This document shows, piece by piece, positions 1 through 10,067 of a stretch of 64,000 nt of DNA (positions within the stretch are counted from its first letter, which is position 1; each line of letters starts with the position of its first letter). The DNA is taken from contig NC_090196.1 in NCBI RefSeq assembly GCF_024679245.1, positions 10,256,361 to 10,320,360 of the forward strand. The letters are read 5' to 3'. The stretch comes from Pseudorasbora parva. Lineage: Eukaryota > Chordata > Actinopteri > Cypriniformes > Gobionidae. The notes under the pieces are model-generated. The model did not search any database and was not told the origin of the DNA. It saw nothing but the letters and a program-made list of their open reading frames with translations. Both the position numbers and the translations under genes were made by a program.

Positions 1-101
1 AGTGCAGTCAAACTCTCCCCAAAATTCATTCAAGCACTTACAGTCCAATTTTCAAAAATATCATAAAAATCTTTCCTTTATAGGTTTGCTCATTCTGTCC
101 T
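1..101 (+). repeat. Partial type D monomer at the window edge
   Basis: The window opens inside a D monomer: aactctccccaaaattcatt, then the D-specific tail with atatcataaaaatc. It is followed in register by an A monomer at 102. The array therefore continues upstream. The tetramer at 102-823 has the variant C monomer that elsewhere follows a K cassette, so I infer that a K cassette lies just left of the window. Confidence 0.85.
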
Positions 102-279
102 TTGATATTTGTTCAGAGTGACCCTGACTATTACTGTATGTAGTAACAAGTCATTTTACTGTATAGTTTTGGAGAAAAGTACAGTCAAATTCGGCCCAAA
201 ATTCATTCAAGGACTTACAGTGTCCAATTTGCAAAAATTCATAAAAATCGTTCCTTTATAGGTTTGCCCATTCTGCCAT
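102..279 (+). repeat. Exemplar monomer subtype A (178 bp)
   Basis: Subtype A is marked by tgtagtaacaagtc in place of tttatttacaagtc, by aattcggcccaaaattcatt, by aaggacttacagtgtcc and by caatttgcaaaaattc. It is the first member of the tetramer HOR. It recurs in regions 2 and 3 (for example 22,397 and 36,471) but is missing from the D-to-B junctions of region 4. Confidence 0.9.
158..185 (+). other. Exemplar of the ACTGTA...TACAGT dyad
   Basis: A perfect 6 bp inverted repeat, ACTGTA and TACAGT, is separated by 16 bp (tagttttggagaaaag). It lies at the same place in A, C, F, H, I and J monomers. In B (ggtcagt or gggcagt) and D or G (tgcagt) the right arm is changed. It could form a small hairpin or be a protein site; neither is shown by the sequence. 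Confidence 0.7.
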
Positions 280-1001
280 TTGATATTTGTTCATGGGGAC
301 CCTGACTATTACTGTATTTATTTACAAGCCAGTTTACTGTATATTCTTGGAGAAAAGGTCAGTCAAACTGCAAATAATCTGTCTATTCAAACATTTACAT
401 TGTATCCAATTTTCAAAAATTCGAAAAATCTTTCCTTTATAGGTTTTCTCATTCTGTCATTTTAAATTTGTTCAGAGTGACCCTGAATATTACTGTATTT
501 ATTTACAAGTCATTTACTGTATAGTTTTAGAGAAAAGTACAATCAAATATGCCCCAAATATCAACGTGCATTCAAATACTTACACTGTCCCATTTTTTCC
601 AAAATTCATAAACAATTTTGCTTCATAGGTTTTCTCATTCTGTCATTTGAAATTTGTTCAGAGTGACCATGAATATTACTGTATTTATTTACAAGTATTT
701 TTACTGTATAGTTTTGGAGAAAAGTGCAGTCAAACTCTCCCCAAAATTCATTCAAGCACTTACAGTCCAATTTTCAAAAATATCATAAAAATCTTTCCTT
801 TATAGGTTTGCTCATTCTGTCCTTTGATATTTGTTCAGAGTGACCCTGACTATTACTGTATGTAGTAACAAGTCATTTTACTGTATAGTTTTGGAGAAAA
901 GTACAGTCCAATTCGGCCCAAAATTCATTCAAGGACTTACAGTGTCCAATTTGCAAAAATTCATAAAAATCGTTCCTTTATAGGTTTGCCCATTCTGCCA
1001 T

Positions 1002-1182
1002 TTGATATTTGTTCATGGGGACCCTGACTATTACTGTATTTATTTACAAGCCAGTTTACTGTATATTCTTGGAGAAAAGGTCAGTCAAACTGCAAATAAT
1101 CTGTCTATTCAAACATTTACATTGTATCCAATTTTCAAAAATTCGAAAAATCTTTCCTTTATAGGTTTTCTCATTCTGTCAT
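1002..1182 (+). repeat. Exemplar monomer subtype B (181 bp)
   Basis: Subtype B is marked by gttcatggggaccctg, caagccagtttactgtatat, a changed right dyad arm (ggtcagtc here, gggcagtc in most copies), aactgcaaataatctgtc, acatttacattgtatcc and aaaattcgaaaaatc. The recurrent 66-codon reading frame of this region starts at its TTG and runs 20 bp into the next monomer, so it is not a gene. Confidence 0.9.
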
Positions 1183-1369
1183 TTAATATTTGTTTAGAGT
1201 GACCCCGACTATTACTGTATTTATGTACAAGTCATTTTACTGTATAGTTTTAGAGAAAAGTACAGTTGAATATGCCCCAAATATCAACGTGCATTCAAAT
1301 ACTTACACTGTCCCATTTTTTCCAAAATTCATAAACAATTTTGCTTCATAGGTTTTCTCATTCTGTCAT
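1183..1369 (+). repeat. Exemplar monomer subtype C (187 bp)
   Basis: Subtype C is marked by ttaatatttgtttagagtg, ccccgactattactg, tttatgtacaagtc, ttttagagaaaagtacagt, gaatatgccccaaatatc, aacgtgcattc (or ccacgtgcattt) and the tail ttcataaacaattttgcttc followed by ataggttttctc. It is among the longest and most widespread subtypes. Its CpG sites vary between copies. Confidence 0.9.
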
Positions 1370-1546
1370 TTGAAATTTGTTCAGAGTGACCATGAATATT
1401 ACTGTATTTATTTACAAGTATTTTTACTGTATAGTTTTGGAGAAAAGTGCAGTCAAACTCTCCCCAAAATTCATTCAAGCACTTACAGTCCAATTTTCAA
1501 AAATATCATAAAAATCTTTCCTTTATAGGTTTGCTCATTCTGTCCT
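1370..1546 (+). repeat. Exemplar monomer subtype D (177 bp)
   Basis: Subtype D is marked by ttgaaatttgttcagagtg, accatgaatattactg, tttacaagtatttttactg, gtgcagtcaaactctcc, cacttacagtccaatttt and aaaaatatcataaaaatc. Its tail runs into ctcattctgtcctttg. In later regions it carries gaggaaagtgcag and gagagaccctg instead. Confidence 0.9.
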
Positions 1547-2092
1547 TTGATATTTGTTCAGAGTGACCCTGACTATTACTGTATGTAGTAACAAGTCATT
1601 TTACTGTATAGTTTTGGAGAAAAGTACAGTCAAATTCGGCCCAAAATTCATTCAAGGACTTACAGTGTCCAATTTGCAAAAATTCATAAAAATCGTTTCT
1701 TTATAGGTTTGCCCATTCTGCCATTTGATATTTGTTCATGGGGACCCTGACTATTACTGTATTTATTTACAAGCCAGTTTACTGTATATTTTTGGAGAAA
1801 AGGGCAGTCAAACTGCAAATAATCTGTCTATTCAAACATTTACATTGTATCCAATTTTCAAAAATTCGAAAAATCTTTCCTTTATAGGTTTTCTCATTCT
1901 GTCATTTAATATTTGTTTAGAGTGACCCCGACTATTATTGTATTTATGTACAAGTCATTTTACTGTATAGTTTTAGAGAAAAGTACAGTCGAATATGCCC
2001 CAAATATCCACATGCATTTAAATACTTACACTGTCCCATTTTTTCCAAAATTCATAAACAATTTTACTTCATAGGTTTTCTCATTCTGTCAT

Positions 2093-2274
2093 TTGAAATT
2101 TGTTCAAAGTGACCCTGAATATTACTGTATTTATTTACAAGTATTTTTACTGTATAGTTTTGGAGAAAAGAACAGTCAAACTTGCCCAAAAATCAAATTG
2201 AATTCAAACACTGTACATTTTTCAACAAAAAAACCATAACAATATTTTTTTTATAGGTTTGCTCATTCTGTCAT
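2093..2274 (+). repeat. Exemplar monomer subtype E (182 bp)
   Basis: Subtype E is marked by aacttgcccaaaaatcaaat, tgaattcaaacactgtac and a tail with accataacaatat followed by a run of 7-9 T before ataggtttgctc. In region 1 it has gaacagtc; in regions 2-5 it has gtacagtc and an ACAATAAAACC tail instead of ACAAAAAAACC. The T run varies in length between copies. Confidence 0.85.
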
Positions 2275-2452
2275 TTGATATTTGTTCAGAGTGACACTGA
2301 CTATTACTGTATTTATTTACAAGTAATTTTACTGTATAGTTTTGGAGAAAAGTACAGTCAAATTCGCCCAAAAATTAATTCAAGCACTTGCACTCTCCAA
2401 TTTTCAACAATCCATAAAACTCTTTCCTTTATAGGTTTGCTCGTTCTGTCAT
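2275..2452 (+). repeat. Exemplar monomer subtype F (178 bp)
   Basis: Subtype F is marked by gagtgacactgactattac, caagtaattttactg, attcgcccaaaaattaattc, cttgcactctcc and ttcaacaatccataaaactc. Its end reads tttgctcgttctg here, tttgcttgttctg in some later copies and tttgctcattctg in most other monomers. Confidence 0.85.
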
Positions 2453-2632
2453 TTGAAATTTGTTCAGAGAGACCCTGACTATTACTGTATTTATTTACAA
2501 TTCATTTTACTGTATAGTTTTGGAGAAAAGTGCAGTCAAATTCGCCCCAAAATTCATTCAAACACTTACACTGTGTCCAATTTTCAAAAATTCATAAAAA
2601 CATTTCCTTTATAGGTTTGCTCATTCAGTCAT
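2453..2632 (+). repeat. Exemplar monomer subtype G (180 bp)
   Basis: Subtype G is marked by gagagaccctgactattac, tttacaattcattttactg, gtgcagtcaaattcgcccc and aaaattcattcaaacac in this copy. In regions 2-5 the related form has attcaagcacttacactg and is followed by a monomer with caaagtcaccctgacaatta. Confidence 0.8.
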
Positions 2633-3547
2633 TTGATATTTCATTTAATTGTTCATAGTTACCATGACAATTACTGTATTTATTCACAAGTCATTTTACT
2701 GTATAGTTTTGGAGAAAAGTACAGTCAAATTCGCCCCAAAAATTCATTGAAGCACTTGCACTCTCCAATTTTCAACAATCCATAAAAATCTTTCCTTTAT
2801 AGGTTTGCTCATTCTGTCATTGGATATTTGTTTAGAGTGACCCTGACTATTTTTGTATTTATGTGCACGTCATTTTACTGTATAATTGTAGAGAAAAGTA
2901 CAGTCCAATTTGCCCCAAAATTCATTTAAGCAATTGCACTGTCCAATTTTCAAAAATTCATAAAACTCTTTCCTTTATAGGTTTGCTCATTCTGTCATTT
3001 GATAATTGTTTAGAGTGACCCTGACTATTACTGTATTTATTAACAAGTCATTTTACTGTATAGTTTTAGAGAAAAGTACAGTCGAATATGCCCCAAATAT
3101 CAACGTGCATTCACAAACTTACACTGTCCCATTTTTTCAAAAATTCATAAACAATTTACTTCATAGGTTTTCTCATTCTGTCATTTTAAATTTGTTCAGA
3201 GTGACCCTGAATATTACTGTATTTATTTACAAGTCATTTACTGTATAGTTTTAGAGAAAAGTACAATCGAATATGCCCCAAATATCAACGTGCATTCAAA
3301 TACTTACACTGTCCCATTTTTTCCAAAATTCATAAACAATTTTGCTTCATAGGTTTTCTCATTCTGTCATTTGAAATTTGTTCAGAGTGACCATGAATAT
3401 TACTGTATTTATTTACAAGTATTTTTACTGTATAGTTTTGGAGAAAAGTGCAGTCAAACTCTCCCCAAAATTCATTCAAGCACTTACAGTCCAATTTTCA
3501 AAAATATCATAAAAATCTTTCCTTTATAGGTTTGCTCATTCTGTCCT

Positions 3548-5715
3548 TTGATATTTGTTCAGAGTGACCCTGACTATTACTGTATGTAGTAACAAGTCAT
3601 TTTACTGTATAGTTTTGGAGAAAAGTACAGTCAAATTCGGCCCAAAATTCATTCAAGGACTTACAGTGTCCAATTTGCAAAAATTCATAAAAATCGTTCC
3701 TTTATAGGTTTGCCCATTCTGCCATTTGATATTTGTTCATGGGGACCCTGACTATTACTGTATTTATTTACAAGCCAGTTTACTGTATATTCTTGGAGAA
3801 AAGGTCAGTCAAACTGCAAATAATCTGTCTATTCAAACATTTACATTGTATCCAATTTTCAAAAATTCGAAAAATCTTTCCTTTATAGGTTTTCTCATTC
3901 TGTCATTTTAAATTTGTTCAGAGTGACCCTGAATATTACTGTATTTATTTACAAGTCATTTACTGTATAGTTTTAGAGAAAAGTACAATCAAATATGCCC
4001 CAAATATCAACGTGCATTCAAATACTTACACTGTCCCATTTTTTCCAAAATTCATAAACAATTTTGCTTCATAGGTTTTCTCATTCTGTCATTTGAAATT
4101 TGTTCAGAGTGACCATGAATATTACTGTATTTATTTACAAGTATTTTTACTGTATAGTTTTGGAGAAAAGTGCAGTCAAACTCTCCCCAAAATTCATTCA
4201 AGCACTTACAGTCCAATTTTCAAAAATATCATAAAAATCTTTCCTTTATAGGTTTGCTCATTCTGTCCTTTGATATTTGTTCAGAGTGACCCTGACTATT
4301 ACTGTATGTAGTAACAAGTCATTTTACTGTATAGTTTTGGAGAAAAGTACAGTCCAATTCGGCCCAAAATTCATTCAAGGACTTGCAGTGTCCAATTTGC
4401 AAAAATTCATAAAAATCGTTCCTTTATAGGTTTGCCCATTCTGCCATTTGATATTTGTTCATGGGGACCCTGACTATTACTGTATTTATTTACAAGCCAG
4501 TTTACTGTATATTCTTGGAGAAAAGGTCAGTCAAACTGCAAATAATCTGTCTATTCAAACATTTACATTGTATCCAATTTTCAAAAATTCGAAAAATCTT
4601 TCCTTTATAGGTTTTCTCATTCTGTCATTTAATATTTGTTTAGAGTGACCCCGACTATTACTGTATTTATGTACAAGTCATTTTACTGTATAGTTTTAGA
4701 GAAAAGTACAGTTGAATATGCCCCAAATATCAACGTGCATTCAAATACTTACACTGTCCCATTTTTTCCAAAATTCATAAACAATTTTGCTTTATAGGTT
4801 TTCTCATTCTGTCATTTGAAATTTGTTCAGAGTGACCATGAATATTACTGTATTTATTTACAAGTATTTTTACTGTATAGTTTTGGAGAAAAGTGCAGTC
4901 AAACTCTCCCCAAAATTCATTCAAGCACTTACAGTCCAATTTTCAAAAATATCATAAAAATCTTTCCTTTATAGGTTTGCTCATTCTGTCCTTTGATATT
5001 TGTTCAGAGTGACCCTGACTATTACTGTATGTAGTAACAAGTCATTTTACTGTATAGTTTTGGAGAAAAGTACAGTCAAATTCGGCCCAAAATTCATTCA
5101 AGGACTTACAGTGTCCAATTTGCAAAAATTCATAAAAATCGTTTCTTTATAGGTTTGCCCATTCTGCCATTTGATATTTGTTCATGGGGACCCTGACTAT
5201 TACTGTATTTATTTACAAGCCAGTTTACTGTATATTTTTGGAGAAAAGGGCAGTCAAACTGCAAATAATCTGTCTATTCAAACATTTACATTGTATCCAA
5301 TTTTCAAAAATTCGAAAAATCTTTCCTTTATAGGTTTTCTCATTCTGTCATTTAATATTTGTTTAGAGTGACCCCGACTATTACTGTATTTATGTACAAG
5401 TCATTTTACTGTATAGTTTTAGAGAAAAATACAGTCGAATATGCCCCAAATATCCACGTGCATTTAAATACTTACACTGTCCCATTTTTTCCAAAATTCA
5501 TAAACAATTTTGCTTCATAGGTTTTCTCATTCTGTCATTTGAAATTTGTTCAGAGTGACCATGAATATTACTGTATTTATTTACAAGTATTTTTACTGTA
5601 TAGTTTTGGAGAAAAGTGCAGTCAAACTCTCCCCAAAATTCATTCAAGCACTTACAGTCCAATTTTCAAAAATATCATAAAAATCTTTCCTTTCTAGGTT
5701 TGCTCATTCTGTCCT
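3548..5715 (+). repeat. Three consecutive tetramer HORs
   Basis: The units are 3,548-4,269 (A-B-C'-D), 4,270-4,992 and 4,993-5,715. The first two share private variants with 102-823 and 824-1,546. The third has atcgtttctttatagg in A, a marker otherwise found in tetramers that directly precede a K cassette (1,547, 7,530, 9,522 and 15,872), although no K follows it here. Confidence 0.88.
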
Positions 5716-6806
5716 TTGATATTTGTTCAGAATGACCCTGACTATTACTTTATGTAGTAACAAGTCATTTTACTGTATAGTTTTGGAGAAAAGTACAGTC
5801 AAATTCGGCCCAAAATTCATTCAAGGACTTACATTGTCCAATTTGCAAAAATTCATAAAAATCGTTCCTTTATAGGTTTGCCCATTCTGCCATTTGATAT
5901 TTGTTCATGGGGACCCTGACTATTACTGTATTTATTTACAAGCCAGTTTACTGTATATCTTTGGAGAAAAGGGCAGTCAAACTGCAAATAATCTGTCTAT
6001 TCAAACATTTACATTGTATCCAATTTTCAAAAATTCGAAAAATCTTTCCTTTATAGGTTTTCTCATTCTGTCATTTAATATTTGTTTAGAGTGACCCCGA
6101 CTATTACTGTATTTATGTACAAGTCATTTTACTGTATAGTTTTAGAGAAAAGTACAGTCGAATATGCCCCAAATATCCACGTGCATTCAAATACTTACAC
6201 TGTCCCATTTTTTCCAAAATTCATAAACAATTTTGCTTCATAGGTTTTCTCATTCTGTCATTTGAAATTTGTTCAGAGTGACCATGACTATTACTGTATT
6301 TATTTACAAGCCAGTTTACTGTATATTTTTGGAGAAAAGGGCAGTCAAACTGCAAATAATCTGTCTATTCAAACATTTACATTGTATCCAATTTTCAAAA
6401 ATTCGAAAAATCTTTCCTTTATAGGTTTTCTCATTCTGTCATTTAATATTTGTTTAGAGTGACCCCGACTATTACTGTATTTATGTACAAGTCATTTTAC
6501 TGTATAGTTTTAGAGAAAAATACAGTCGAATATGCCCCAAATATCCACGTGCATTTAAATACTTACACTGTCCCATTTTTTCCAAAATTCATAAACAATT
6601 TTGCTTCATAGGTTTTCTCATTCTGTCATTTGAAATTTGTTCAGAGTGACCATGAATATTACTGTATTTATTTACAAGTATTTTTACTGTATAGTTTTGG
6701 AGAAAAGTGCAGTCAAACTCTCCCCAAAATTCATTCAAGCACTTACAGTCCAATTTTCAAAAATATCATAAAAATCTTTCCTTTATAGGTTTGCTCATTC
6801 TGTCCT
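5716..6806 (+). repeat. Six-monomer HOR variant A-B-C-(D/B)-C-D (1,091 bp)
   Basis: Monomers start at 5,716 (A), 5,894 (B), 6,076 (C region), 6,262 (D/B hybrid), then a second C and a D, with the next A at 6,807. The unit is 368 bp, or two monomers, longer than the standard tetramer. The hybrid is the visible scar of the exchange. The same variant occurs at 13,690 and 14,781. Confidence 0.87.
6262..6442 (+). repeat. D/B hybrid monomer
   Basis: It begins as D (ttgaaatttgttcagagtg, accatga) and switches within or just after tgactattactg to B (caagccagtttactg, gggcagtcaaactgc, aaataatctgtc). Because D and B share most of actgtatttatttacaag, the switch can only be placed to within a few tens of bases, around 6,280-6,310. 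The same hybrid is present at 14,236 and 15,327. Confidence 0.88.
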
Positions 6807-7529
6807 TTGATATTTGTTCAGAATGACCCTGACTATTACTTTATGTAGTAACAAGTCATTTTACTGTATAGTTTTGGAGAAAAGTACAGTCAAATTCGGC
6901 CCAAAATTCATTCAAGGACTTACATTGTCCAATTTGCAAAAATTCATAAAAATCGTTCCTTTATAGGTTTGCCCATTCTGCCATTTGATATTTGTTCATG
7001 GGGACCCTGACTATTACTGTATTTATTTACAAGCCAGTTTACTGTATATTTTTGGAGAAAAGGGCAGTCAAACTGCAAATAATCTGTCTATTCAAACATT
7101 TACATTGTATCCAATTTTCAAAAATTCGAAAAATCTTTCCTTTATAGGTTTTCTCATTCTGTCATTTAATATTTGTTTAGAGTGACCCCGACTATTACTG
7201 TATTTATGTACAAGTCATTTTACTGTATAGTTTTAGAGAAAAGTACAGTCGAATATGCCCCAAATATCCACGTGCATTCAAATACTTACACTGTCCCATT
7301 TTTTCCAAAATTCATAAACAATTTTGCTTCATAGGTTTTCTCATTCTGTCATTTGAAATTTGTTCAGAGTGACCATGAATATTACTGTATTTATTTACAA
7401 GTATTTTTACTGTATAGTTTTGGAGAAAAGTGCAGTCAAACTCTCCCCAAAATTCATTCAAGCACTTACAGTCCAGTTTTCAAAAATATCATAAAAATCT
7501 TTCCTTTATAGGTTTGCTCATTCTGTCCT
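6807..7529 (+). repeat. Tetramer HOR A-B-C-D (723 bp)
   Basis: A starts at 6,807 and B at 6,985. The A monomer has gaatgaccctgactattact followed by ttatgtag, a variant also in the A monomers at 5,716, 8,799, 13,690, 14,781 and 15,872. Confidence 0.88.
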
Positions 7530-8798
7530 TTGATATTTGTTCAGAGTGACCCTGACTATTACTGTATGTAGTAACAAGTCATTTTACTGTATAGTTTTGG
7601 AGAAAAGTACAGTCAAATTCGGCCCAAAATTCATTCAAGGACTTACAGTGTCCAATTTGCAAAAATTCATAAAAATCGTTTCTTTATAGGTTTGCCCATT
7701 CTGCCATTTGATATTTGTTCATGGGGACCCTGACTATTACTGTATTTATTTACAAGCCAGTTTACTGTATATTTTTGGAGAAAAGGGCAGTCAAACTGCA
7801 AATAATCTGTCTATTCAAACATTTACATTGTATCCAATTTTCAAAAATTCGAAAAATCTTTCCTTTATAGGTTTTCTCATTCTGTCATTTAATATTTGTT
7901 TAGAGTGACCCCGACTATTATTGTATTTATGTACAAGTCATTTTACTGTATAGTTTTAGAGAAAAGTACAGTCGAATATGCCCCAAATATCCACATGCAT
8001 TTAAATACTTACACTGTCCCATTTTTTCCAAAATTCATAAACAATTTTACTTCATAGGTTTTCTCATTCTGTCATTTGAAATTTGTTCAAAGTGACCCTG
8101 AATATTACTGTATTTATTTACAAGTATTTTTACTGTATAGTTTTGGAGAAAAGAACAGTCAAACTTGCCCAAAAATCAAATTGAATTCAAACACTGTACA
8201 TTTTTCAACAAAAAAACTATAACAATATTTTTTTATAGGTTTGCTCATTCTGTCATTTGATATTTGTTCAGAGTGACACTGACTATTACTGTATTTATTT
8301 ACAAGTAATTTTACTGTATAGTTTTGGAGAAAAGTACAGTCAAATTCGCCCAAAAATTAATTCAAGCACTTGCACTCTCCAATTTTCAACAATCCATAAA
8401 ACTCTTTCCTTTATAGGTTTGCTCGTTCTGTCATTTGAAATTTGTTCAGAGAGACCCTGACTATTACTGTATTTATTTACAATTCATTTTACTGTATAGT
8501 TTTGGAGAAAAATACAGTCGAATATGCCCCAAATATCCACGTGCATTTAAATACTTACACTGTCCCATTTTTTCCAAAATTCATAAACAATTTTGCTTCA
8601 TAGGTTTTCTCATTCTGTCATTTGAAATTTGTTCACAGTGACCATGAATATTACTGTATTTATTTACAAGTATTTTTACTGTATAGTTTTGGAGAAAAGT
8701 GCAGTCAAACTCTCCCCAAAATTCATTCAAGCACTTACAGTCCAATTTTCAAAAATATCATAAAAATCTTTCCTTTATAGGTTTGCTCATTCTGTCCT
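7530..8798 (+). repeat. A-B-C plus truncated K cassette
   Basis: A-B-C at 7,530-8,075 is followed by E (8,076), F (8,257), a G/C hybrid (8,435) and D (8,622). About four monomers of the K cassette are absent compared with 2,093-3,547. The hybrid monomer marks where the array returned to the tetramer register. Confidence 0.87.
8435..8621 (+). repeat. G/C hybrid monomer
   Basis: It starts as G (gagagaccctgactattac, tttacaattcattttactg, gttttggagaaaa) and continues as C (aatacagtcgaatatgcc, ccacgtgcatttaaatac). The switch lies in the shared gagaaaa at about 8,503-8,510. I saw this combination only once in the window. Confidence 0.88.
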
Positions 8799-9521
8799 TT
8801 GATATTTGTTCAGAATGACCCTGACTATTACTTTATGTAGTAACAAGTCATTTTACTGTATAGTTTTGGAGAAAAGTACAGTCAAATTCGGCCCAAAATT
8901 CATTCAAGGACTTACATTGTCCAATTTGCAAAAATTCATAAAAATCGTTCCTTTATAGGTTTGCCCATTCTGCCATTTGATATTTGTTCATGGGGACCCT
9001 GACTATTACTGTATTTATTTACAAGCCAGTTTACTGTATATTTTTGGAGAAAAGGGCAGTCAAACTGCAAATAATCTGTCTATTCAAACATTTACATTGT
9101 ATCCAATTTTCAAAAATTCGAAAAATCTTTCCTTTATAGGTTTTCTCATTCTGTCATTTAATATTTGTTTAGAGTGACCCCGACTATTACTGTATTTATG
9201 TACAAGTCATTTTACTGTATAGTTTTAGAGAAAAGTACAGTCGAATATGCCCCAAATATCCACGTGCATTCAAATACTTACACTGTCCCATTTTTTCCAA
9301 AATTCATAAACAATTTTGCTTCATAGGTTTTCTCATTCTGTCATTTGAAATTTGTTCAGAGTGACCATGAATATTACTGTATTTATTTACAAGTATTTTT
9401 ACTGTATAGTTTTGGAGAAAAGTGCAGTCAAACTCTCCCCAAAATTCATTCAAGCACTTACAGTCCAGTTTTCAAAAATATCATAAAAATCTTTCCTTTA
9501 TAGGTTTGCTCATTCTGTCCT
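8799..9521 (+). repeat. Tetramer HOR A-B-C-D (723 bp)
   Basis: A starts at 8,799, B at 8,977 and the next A at 9,522. It closes super-unit 1. Its D monomer has cagtccagttttc, also seen in the D monomer that ends at 7,529, linking the two. Confidence 0.87.
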
Positions 9522-10067
9522 TTGATATTTGTTCAGAGTGACCCTGACTATTACTGTATGTAGTAACAAGTCATTTTACTGTATAGTTTTGGAGAAAAGT
9601 ACAGTCAAATTCGGCCCAAAATTCATTCAAGGACTTACAGTGTCCAATTTGCAAAAATTCATAAAAATCGTTTCTTTATAGGTTTGCCCATTCTGCCATT
9701 TAATATTTGTTCATGGGGACCCTGACTATTACTGTATTTATTTACAAGCCAGTTTACTGTATATTTTTGGAGAAAAGGGCAGTCAAACTGCAAATAATCT
9801 GTCTATTCAAACATTTACATTGTATCCAATTTTCAAAAATTCGAAAAATCTTTCCTTTATAGGTTTTCTCATTCTGTCATTTAATATTTGTTTAGAGTGA
9901 CCCCGACTATTATTGTATTTATGTACAAGTCATTTTACTGTATAGTTTTAGAGAAAAGTACAGTCGAATATGCCCCAAATATCCACATGCATTTAAATAC
10001 TTACACTGTCCCATTTTTTCCAAAATTCATAAACAATTTTACTTCATAGGTTTTCTCATTCTGTCAT

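Larger units (their letters stand above)
102..823 (+). repeat. Tetramer HOR A-B-C'-D (722 bp)
   Basis: Four successive subtypes start at 102 (A), 280 (B), 461 (C') and 647 (D). The C' monomer begins tttaaatttg, lacks one T in caagtcatttactg and has acaatcaaatatg, a CpG-to-CpA change shared with the tetramer at 3,548. The next A starts at 824. This unit matches 3,548-4,269 at an offset of 3,446 bp. Confidence 0.9.
824..1546 (+). repeat. Tetramer HOR A-B-C-D (723 bp)
   Basis: Monomers start at 824, 1,002, 1,183 and 1,370. Two private changes, acagtccaattcgg in A and acagttgaatatg in C (a CpG-to-TpG change), are shared with the tetramer at 4,270-4,992. This supports duplication of a block about 3,446 bp long. 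Confidence 0.9.
2093..3547 (+). repeat. K cassette, copy 1 (1,455 bp, eight monomers)
   Basis: It follows A-B-C. Monomers start at 2,093 (E), 2,275 (F), 2,453 (G), 2,633 (long F variant), 2,820 (H-like with tttatgtgcacgtc), 2,999 (C-like), 3,185 (C') and 3,371 (D). The long F variant has about nine extra bases near its start (catttaatt), a marker shared only with the K copies at 10,068 and 16,418. The cassette replaces the D position of the tetramer and brings in subtypes common in regions 2-5. Confidence 0.88.
1547..9521 (+). repeat. Region 1 super-unit 1 (7,975 bp)
   Basis: The order is A-B-C plus a K cassette (1,547-3,547), three tetramers (3,548-5,715), a six-monomer unit (5,716-6,806), a tetramer (6,807-7,529), A-B-C plus a truncated K (7,530-8,798) and a tetramer (8,799-9,521). 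Positions 1,547 to about 7,300 match 9,522 onward at an offset of 7,975 bp, or 7,974 bp after a one-base deletion in the second K. The boundaries follow matching A monomers and are a convention. Confidence 0.8.

Noticed and set aside
426..448. Cryptic splice acceptor: tctttcctttatagg in almost every monomer
   Set aside because: A pyrimidine-rich run before TAG/G is present, but no donor, branch point or open exon supports splicing. Such matches are expected in AT-rich DNA.
280..480. Recurrent 61-66 codon open reading frame in every B monomer, at a 723 bp period, which could look like a gene family
   Set aside because: It starts at TTG, has no ATG, is longer than the monomer so it crosses into the next one, and its conservation follows the DNA repeat. 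Related frames with the same peptide start occur in almost all subtypes. No ribosome binding site, intron or promoter evidence is visible.
2227..2255. Poly-A and poly-T runs in E monomers as a possible retroelement tail
   Set aside because: The runs are only about 7-9 bases, lie at a fixed place in the E subtype and have no target-site duplications or element body.
2633..2660. Extra bases catttaatt as a possible small mobile insertion
   Set aside because: It looks like a short duplication of the neighbouring atttgatatt or cattt sequence. It is present at the same place in all three K cassettes, so it is an inherited indel.
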